Program-made: the position numbers and the translations under genes
Shown: positions 54,801-64,000 of the stretch, in pieces
Position numbering within the stretch: the stretch's first letter is position 1
Layout of the letters: each line of letters starts with the position of its first letter
The notes under the pieces: model-generated
Told to the model about the DNA's origin: nothing
Database searches by the model: none
The model's input: the letters and a program-made list of their open reading frames with translations, nothing else
Assembly (NCBI GenBank): GCA_035771165.1
Contig: JAWNZC010000013.1
Span: 2,004,501 to 2,068,500 of the forward strand
Source of the DNA: Paragorgia papillata
Taxonomy: Eukaryota > Cnidaria > Anthozoa > Scleralcyonacea > Coralliidae
Length of the DNA stretch: 64,000 nt
Direction: 5' to 3'

Positions 54801-57051
54801 GTGCTGGAGGTGGTGGTCCAGGAGGCAAAGGTGCAGGAGGCAAAGCTGGAGGTGGTGGTCCAGGAGGCAAAACTGGAGGTGGTGGTCCAGGAGGAGGCGG
54901 TGCTGGAGGTGGTGGTCCAGGAGGAGGCGGTGCTGGAGGTGGTGGTCCAGGAGGCAAAGGTGCAGGAGGCAAAGCTGGAGGTGGTGGTCCAGGAGGCAAA
55001 ACTGGAGGTGGTGGTCCAGGAGGAGGCGGTGCTGGAGGTGGTGGTCCAGGAGGAGGCGGTGCTGGAGGTGGTGGTGGTCCAGGAGGCGGCGGTGCAGGTG
55101 GTGGTGGAGGCGGCAAACCTAAAGGTAAGAATTAAGTCTGAAAGCATTTCAGCAATAAAACCTAGGTTTGATATTTTACCGTAAAGACATATACTCTCAA
55201 TTATTAAGTAGTTACTCTCAGTCCCATTTTTTTCATTTATCAGCACCACCAAAGGGCTACCTTATTCCACAGACGTCGTTGAGCGCGTTTGGACCAGCCA
55301 TGTTGCCCATGCAAGCGGAACCGATGGGAACACCAGTACGAGATCCACAACTACCCTTGCTTTACCACCCTCAAACCCAAGCCCTCATCTCGCCGGTTCA
55401 AGCGGATCCCACGGCGATCCTTGGTCATCACCAGGCTCCTTACATGATGAACCCTTTCTCAAACATTCCCCTGTCGCCTGTCGAGAGTGATCCGACAATC
55501 CTGCCGTCAAGCCATCCGGATCTGCCTCTGATGGCGCGCCCACAACTTCAGACCCCTTTGTCTCCGGTCCAGATGGACCCGTTCCTGTTACCCCAACACT
55601 TAGAACTGCCGCACATGGCTAACGGTTTCCCTCGTATAGCGCCAGCTCACGTCGACTACGCCAACACTCCACACGTTCACGATTTCGAACGACCGCTCTT
55701 GGCGCATACGCAGTTTCAACCTCTACTCGAGCCAGCGCATGTCGAGCACGTGGCGAGGCCGGTCGGCGATTCGACCCCGCCCCTTTTGGCCGTGCATCAG
55801 TTCCATCCCATGCTCTCACCGATGCACGTGGAACACGTGGAACGACCTCACATGGACGATGCTCCACCGCTTCTTGCTCAACACCAGTTTCATCCCATGC
55901 TATCCCCGACCCACATCGAGGGCGTTGATCGTCCTCATCTTGATAAAACCCTACCACTAGTGGCCCAACACCAGGTGCATCCCATGCTCTCGCCTTCTCA
56001 TATCGAAGGAGTGGATCGAGTTCATTCCGACCTCACTCCACCGTATATGTTGCACCAAGAGTTCCATCCGCTTCTCTCACCGGCGCACATCGACGACGCA
56101 GGGAGACACACCGACCACGCACCGCCTTTGATGGCACACCCTAATATCCACGCGGGTCCTCTGTTGACACCTGGCTACGTGGAACCACATCATTCGCCTC
56201 AGATTGACCATTCTCCTCCATTCATGGCTCGCCCCAATATGCATCCCGATTCCTTACGTATACTCACTCCCGGCTTCGTCGATCATGCCCATACTCCTCA
56301 GATCGAACACAAAGCGCCCTTCCTGGCGGGTCTCAATGCTCACGATAGTCCCCTGATGTCCCCTGCGTTCGTAGACGGACATCATACTCCTCAGATTGAT
56401 CACAGTCCTCCGTTCATGGGGAGCTTTAATGGTCACGGCAGTCACCTCTTATCTCCCGGTTTTGTCGATGGACCCCATACTGGTCAAATCGATCACGGGA
56501 TGCCTTTACTAACGCACCCTAATGTTCACGATGGTCCCCTGATGTCCCCAGGGTTCGTAACAGGACATCACAGTCCACAAATTGATCACTCTCCGCCGTT
56601 CTTCGCGCACCCCGATGTCCATGACATTCCGCTGATGTCCTCTGAGTTTGGTGGTGGTGGTGGTGGTGGTGGTTATGGTGGTTATGGTGGTCACAATGGA
56701 CATTTTGCGTCATCCATGGCTCACTCCTTGGGATTTGACGGCATGTTCGGGTCATCTCATATGCACGGCGGTTCCAGGTTTGGTGGTGGTGGTGGTGTTC
56801 ACCATGGACAGTTCGCATCATCCGTGGCTCACTCCACTGGCTTCGATGGGATGTTCGGGTCATCTCATTATACGCATGGCGGTCCCTCGTTATCGCTGGG
56901 GGACACAAGTATGCATTTTTCACCCGGAAGCCGCCATTTCGGTTACGGATACGGTTCTAATGTGGCGCATTTCCCCTTTGATCACCTAGGAGCAGGCAAA
57001 AAACGAACTCCGCCACAACTAAAAGCAAGGACATCGTTAAGAACGTCTTAA
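48854..57051 (+). CDS. Gene B: secreted VWA / Gly-rich / His-Pro repeat protein (unnamed)
   Basis: Exons: 48854-48899 (MSELTCFILFFIFIQ, short signal peptide, tentative), 50144-50221, 50950-51514 (VWA), 53482-55124 (Gly-rich), 55244-57051; all junctions phase 1; about 1,380 residues. The VWA exon reads LDIGIVLGGFQDPY, VRLGLITYGSSAHV, SLVVITAG and VEIFSVGVGEDVDKNEL, but the DxSxS metal site is replaced by GGF. Exon 4 is GGGGNAGGGGTGGGTSGG then GGGGPGGKAGGGGPGGKTGG. Exon 5 carries about 15 repeats of 28-31 residues around HFHPMLSPTHIEGVDRPH, then two copies of a GHFASSMAHSLGFDGMFGSS unit. Three apparent +1 shifts occur: at AAAAA near 51335, between 53484 and 53590, and near 53885. They are sequence errors, or the gene is partly dead; exon 5 alone is 600 codons open. 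The plus strand is chosen because borders and phases fit on both sides of the Gly-rich exon. I infer a matrix, cuticle or adhesive protein. Confidence 0.68.
49018..49366. mobile_element. MITE with GACGACCAAG ends, copy 2
   Basis: Sister of 17180-17480; right end GGTCGTCTGTGCGGGGCTT. Lies in gene B intron 1. Confidence 0.8.
49550..49952. mobile_element. Harbinger-like MITE with GACCCCGTTTACACG ends
   Basis: 403 bp, TAA at 49547-49549 and 49953-49955, ends GACCCCGTTTACACGATGCC and GGCATCGTGTAAACGGGGTC, long inverted arms. Confidence 0.88.
51556..52551. mobile_element. pogo-like element of about 1 kb, non-coding
   Basis: TA on both sides, ends CAGTTGACTCCCTCTCTCTC and GGGAGAGTCAACTG, with many CCGTAAGCGGACA words inside. 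No transposase is seen. It starts 42 bp after the gene B VWA exon. A related small piece is at 49983-50043. Confidence 0.8.
52553..52870. repeat. Repeat R1, forward copy
   Basis: Contains GTACATGGTTTGGAAACC, CGTCACGTGTTGTGGTGCTT and GACTATCACTTCATGG. An inverted relative lies at 57503-57790, so two copies flank the last two exons of gene B. Confidence 0.65.
53168..53430. repeat. GGTCAT and GATGAT simple repeats in gene B intron 3
   Basis: GGTCAT hexamers followed by GATGAT/GAAGAA triplets, ending about 50 bp before the Gly-rich exon. Confidence 0.95.
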
Positions 57052-57269
57052 GAAATTGTTAAAAAGTTGTTATATATGGCATAGTTAGTTTATTAATTGA
57101 TAGAACCAAGAGAGCATCTAGAGAGGGAATGTTTAGCAATGGTCTAGTTTTCTCATAATTTTTGCCCATGACACGCAAAACTCACGATAGGTGTTATGAG
57201 TATCGTCAAATGATTGGCAGTCGCTGATATATAAAGGGCTTAAAAGGAATTGGGATAGGACTTACGCAT

Positions 57270-57500
57270 GTATACTAAAAGCTCACTCACACTTACACAC
57301 AACGAGTCACCCCTCATGAGTCTCCACTCACCCTCACTTAGTATGAGAGCTATACACTCTCTCTCCAACCATTCAATTGAATGGTTGGAGATGGAGTCTC
57401 ATACTCAGTTAAGGTGAATCAAGACTTCGTTGAGTGTTGAGTTGCACTTATTGCGTGCGAGGGGCCACTCATTGAATGTGAGTGTGAGCATAGTTATTAG
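57270..57500. mobile_element. ACTCACTC-rich MITE, palindromic copy
   Basis: Both arms present head to head around CCATTCAATTGAATGGTTGG; same family as 9452-9605 and 23123-23640. Confidence 0.8.
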
Positions 57501-57810
57501 AACATATGGTTTGGAAGCTCTATTGTCTTTCAACTTGAAGTAATGGTCATGTTGAAAGACAATAGAGTTCCTTATATGGAAGTAAAGTAAATTCTATATG
57601 AACACGTGACGACGAAGCACCACAACACGTGACAATGAAGGACCACACTTGCTATTGGATAACTGCTTCATTATACAGAAAATAGAATACCGTGAAGTTG
57701 CACAAATTTCCATGAACTTGGAGAAAAACATAGAACAATGATTTTGGACGACTATTTGCAGACCATGTATACGTTCTATTAACTATGGTGTGAGGGAGCT
57801 TTTAGAATAC

Positions 57811-58298
57811 CAGAGTTGGAAAAAAGCTGCGGGTATGCGGGTACCACCCGGAGGAAGGTTTACTTTAGTGAGGAAGGTTTAAAGTGAAAATACGTGAAAC
57901 AACACATTCGGTAATCTGAGAAAGTTACAATTGATCAAGCAAGGTGTCGAGAAGAAATGCGATTTGCAGCAAAACATTGGCTAACCAACAATTATGCAGC
58001 ACTGGCAGTGGCAGCAGTTACATGTGTGAGACATGTACGCTGATGTCTGCTGTGATGTCTGTATCTTCGCAGCAGTCGAGGGTAGTCGGCAGGCTATCAG
58101 TCAGCAGCGGTCAGTTATTAGTAGCTATTGTAGTATGCCAAAGCTTACCTAGGAAAACCTAGAAAACCAAGGTACTGCAAAAGTCACGCAGTATTTATGA
58201 ACGTTGCAAAACACAAAAGTCTCGCTATATATTTTGAGGAAGGTTATCTAAACTTAAAAACCCATCCGGAGGAAGGTTGAATACTTTTTCCAACTCTG
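57811..58298. mobile_element. hAT-type MITE with CAGAGTTGGAAAAAG ends
   Basis: 488 bp; flanks TAGAATAC and TAGAATAG match at 7 of 8 positions; ends CAGAGTTGGAAAAA and CTTTTTCCAACTCTG. Confidence 0.85.
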
Positions 58299-58654
58299 TA
58301 GAATAGAGGCATGACTTACCTCCACCAAAAGAGAAAGTGATTTCGGGGTAGGTAAGTACAGGGGCCTGAGATACGGCTGGAAACCGAGCCTGGATGGGAC
58401 TAGACCTATACTATACATTTCCTCTCCTATTTTTGTACTCTCTCGATGAAACTAATTTCGTAAACTTGGATTTTAGTTCAAGTGCATGTAAAAAGTGCTG
58501 GTGTATTATTTCAGTAATATTTAAAACAAGAGCAGGAGTGTTTTATCAGATTTAAAACCACGAGGGTGCAGCCCGTGTGTTTTAGATCTGATAAAACACG
58601 TTGATGCGAGTGTTTTGAATGGCTTCAAAAACGATTCGTTATTGGATGTTATGT

Positions 58655-58800
58655 ATCATTAGTATTCTTAATATAAAATTGTATGTTCATTAGTATTCTT
58701 TATATAAAATTGTATGTTCATTAGTATTCTTTATATAAAATTGTATGTTCATTAGTATTCTTTATATAAAATTGTATGTTCATTAGTATTCTTTCTGACG
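58655..58800. repeat. 31-bp tandem repeat
   Basis: About 4.5 units of ATTAGTATTCTTTATATAAA followed by ATTGTATGTTC. Confidence 0.93.
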
Positions 58801-60236
58801 TCAAGAGGTTTTATCAGGTATAAAACCACGGACATGGTACTGATTTCCTTTGTGCGGTTTTCCTCATGAATTATTAATGAGTTTTTTCAGTTTTGTTTAT
58901 AAAACTACGAATTGAAATTTTCATCGAAAATTTAAAGTCTTACACAGACAAATTTTTCATGACGGCGAAAACGCAGTCGTATCTGTCCTTGTTAAGGCGA
59001 GGTAATATACGGGCTACGGGCGACATTTTTCTTCAATTTTCAACGCAACTTTGTTGCACTGCAAGTTGAAAAGCGTTGTTGCACGTATTACCAACCACCT
59101 TAAAAATTGTCACGCAACAATGGGCTCCAGTTCTACTTGCTGCAGCATGCTGTTTCGACTTGCAACCAAATCATTGTTGCGTGACAATGTTTGAGGTGGG
59201 TGGTAATACGTGCATAGCCTCATAAGACAAAAGAAAAATTCGATTGGAAAACCGGCCTTATTATTCGCCATTTAATTCGCAGTAAAGACCACCTAAGACT
59301 CAAATAAATATTAAATGTATATCAAACGTTATTTAGTATTGCTATAAAGCAACTATTAATAACATATTTCCTTCAAAATTAATGAAAGGAACAAGAAGTT
59401 CACTTCTCTTCGAAATCACGTGATAGTCGACGAGTCACCGACATGTAACGACGACATCAAAGCGATGAACGCCAATTATTCGGGCAAAACAATGTAACCA
59501 ACCCATTGAACTCTTATAGTTCAATGAACCAACCTCGTACCCAGGGCCATTTGTAGGGAACTGGGCCAAGATGGCGAATAAAACAAAATGGCGGGAACAA
59601 ATGGCCCTGGTGGAGGCCAGCTCAAAATGCGCAGTATATTGCGCATTTTATTAACTAGAACTCAGTTCTTTACACAGTAATTATACCCAATTACACCTAG
59701 TTATTGCATGATTTAAAATATAATTTCCCGTGCCGCGGGAAGCCCGCGCGGCCGGGCATATTTGGCTCTGGGAACGAGATTGGTCCTTTTGTAATACAGA
59801 AGAAGGACTAGATTTTGGTTATACGTCCATGTCCTATTTACACGAATTGCCATCCTTAGGTTAGGTTGTGTGTTGGGGTAAGGCTTTCATGAAGTACTTG
59901 GGTTATGTAGGACATGGAATTATTACCTAGATTTTGTTGATAAACAACGCTGATGTAGCAGAATAACGAGAAAAGTCAACAAAATTAAGTAGAAAAGTGT
60001 CTACAGTCAGGTATGTTTCTTTAAACGTTTCTAGCCATTTATATAAAAACAATTAAGTCCATATACTGATAATAATGCGAAAATTTTGTTGAGTGCTCTT
60101 CCAACTTCCCAAGTGCATCCATAACTCCATGGAGCACGTCAAACCATGAACCATTTCTTTTATAAAGTGTACATATGTGGCTATCTACAGTATGGGTTAT
60201 AAATATAATAAACTGAACTGAATTATAAATGTCAAT

Positions 60237-60242
60237 TTTATT
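60237..60242 (-). terminator. Putative AATAAA poly(A) signal of gene C
   Basis: AATAAA on the minus strand, 14-19 bp after the gene C stop codon. Very close to the stop but otherwise canonical. Confidence 0.5.
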
Positions 60243-60255
60243 GCTTTTTTTTCAG

Positions 60256-63958
<3,703 letters not shown>

Positions 63959-64000
63959 CTAAAAGATTTATGGTTAGTCAAGCTCAATTAGTCGGAAAAT

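Larger units (their letters stand above)
57052..60255. other. Convergent intergenic region between genes B and C
   Basis: No supported exon. Contents: a full ACTCACTC-rich MITE (57270-57500), inverted repeat R1 (57503-57790), a hAT MITE (57811-58298), a 31-bp tandem (58655-58800), a decayed GTTGCACGTATTACC element (59030-59215) and AT-rich filler. Confidence 0.6.

Noticed and set aside
53512..55116. 534-residue Pro-rich frame on the minus strand
   Set aside because: Mirror of the Gly-rich plus-strand exon; no splice or start support, while plus-strand phases fit the neighbours.

Overview
The window reads as a stretch of nuclear genome from an intron-rich, AT-rich invertebrate. An anthozoan cnidarian is my best guess: conserved metazoan genes (MEAF6, IBTK) sit beside a single-exon class A GPCR and fast-evolving secreted proteins with VWA, ShKT-type and low-complexity regions, among hundreds of small DNA transposons, tRNA- and 5S-derived SINEs and very long microsatellites. 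The taxon is inference; nothing in the sequence names it.

Layout. 0.86-3.7 kb (-): MEAF6, a histone acetyltransferase complex subunit, in at least six exons. 7.0-8.1 kb (-): an intronless orphan rhodopsin-class GPCR. 9.8-11.1 kb: a roughly 51-bp minisatellite and an AT run. 11.4-36.3 kb (+): one large gene of about 30 exons, IBTK, with ankyrin repeats, RCC1 repeats, two BTB domains and the conserved C-terminal tail. Its introns carry a truncated LINE, several MITE families, 5S-derived SINEs and many microsatellites. 37.1-38.2 kb: a tandem tRNA-like array split by a hAT MITE.

38.6-64.0 kb holds three neighbouring genes for predicted secreted proteins. Gene A (+, 38.65-46.59 kb) has a signal peptide, a 448-residue charged Ser/Thr/Lys-rich region, Cys-rich linkers and a His/Pro/Met-rich then Lys-Pro-Pro-rich exon. 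Gene B (+, 48.85-57.05 kb) has a probable signal peptide, a VWA domain without a normal metal site, a long Gly-rich exon, and a 1.8-kb exon of about 15 His/Pro-rich repeats of 28-31 residues followed by Gly/His/Phe repeats. Gene C (-, 60.26-63.96 kb, 5' end outside the window) has a VWA domain, a linker and a C-terminal six-cysteine ShKT-type domain. Nearly all their introns are phase 1, so the exons are interchangeable modules. I infer an extracellular-matrix, adhesive or cuticle-like protein cluster; this is the best candidate here for an undescribed system.

The second theme is transposon-gene contact. An inverted duplication encloses an obligatory 32-bp IBTK exon. A LINE ends about 10 bp past an IBTK splice donor. 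A piggyBac-like MITE starts 13 bp after the IBTK stop. In gene C a MITE terminus appears to supply the splice donor that keeps the ShKT exon in frame. Exon boundaries were read by eye from splice signals, reading phase and recalled family sequences; no alignment was run.
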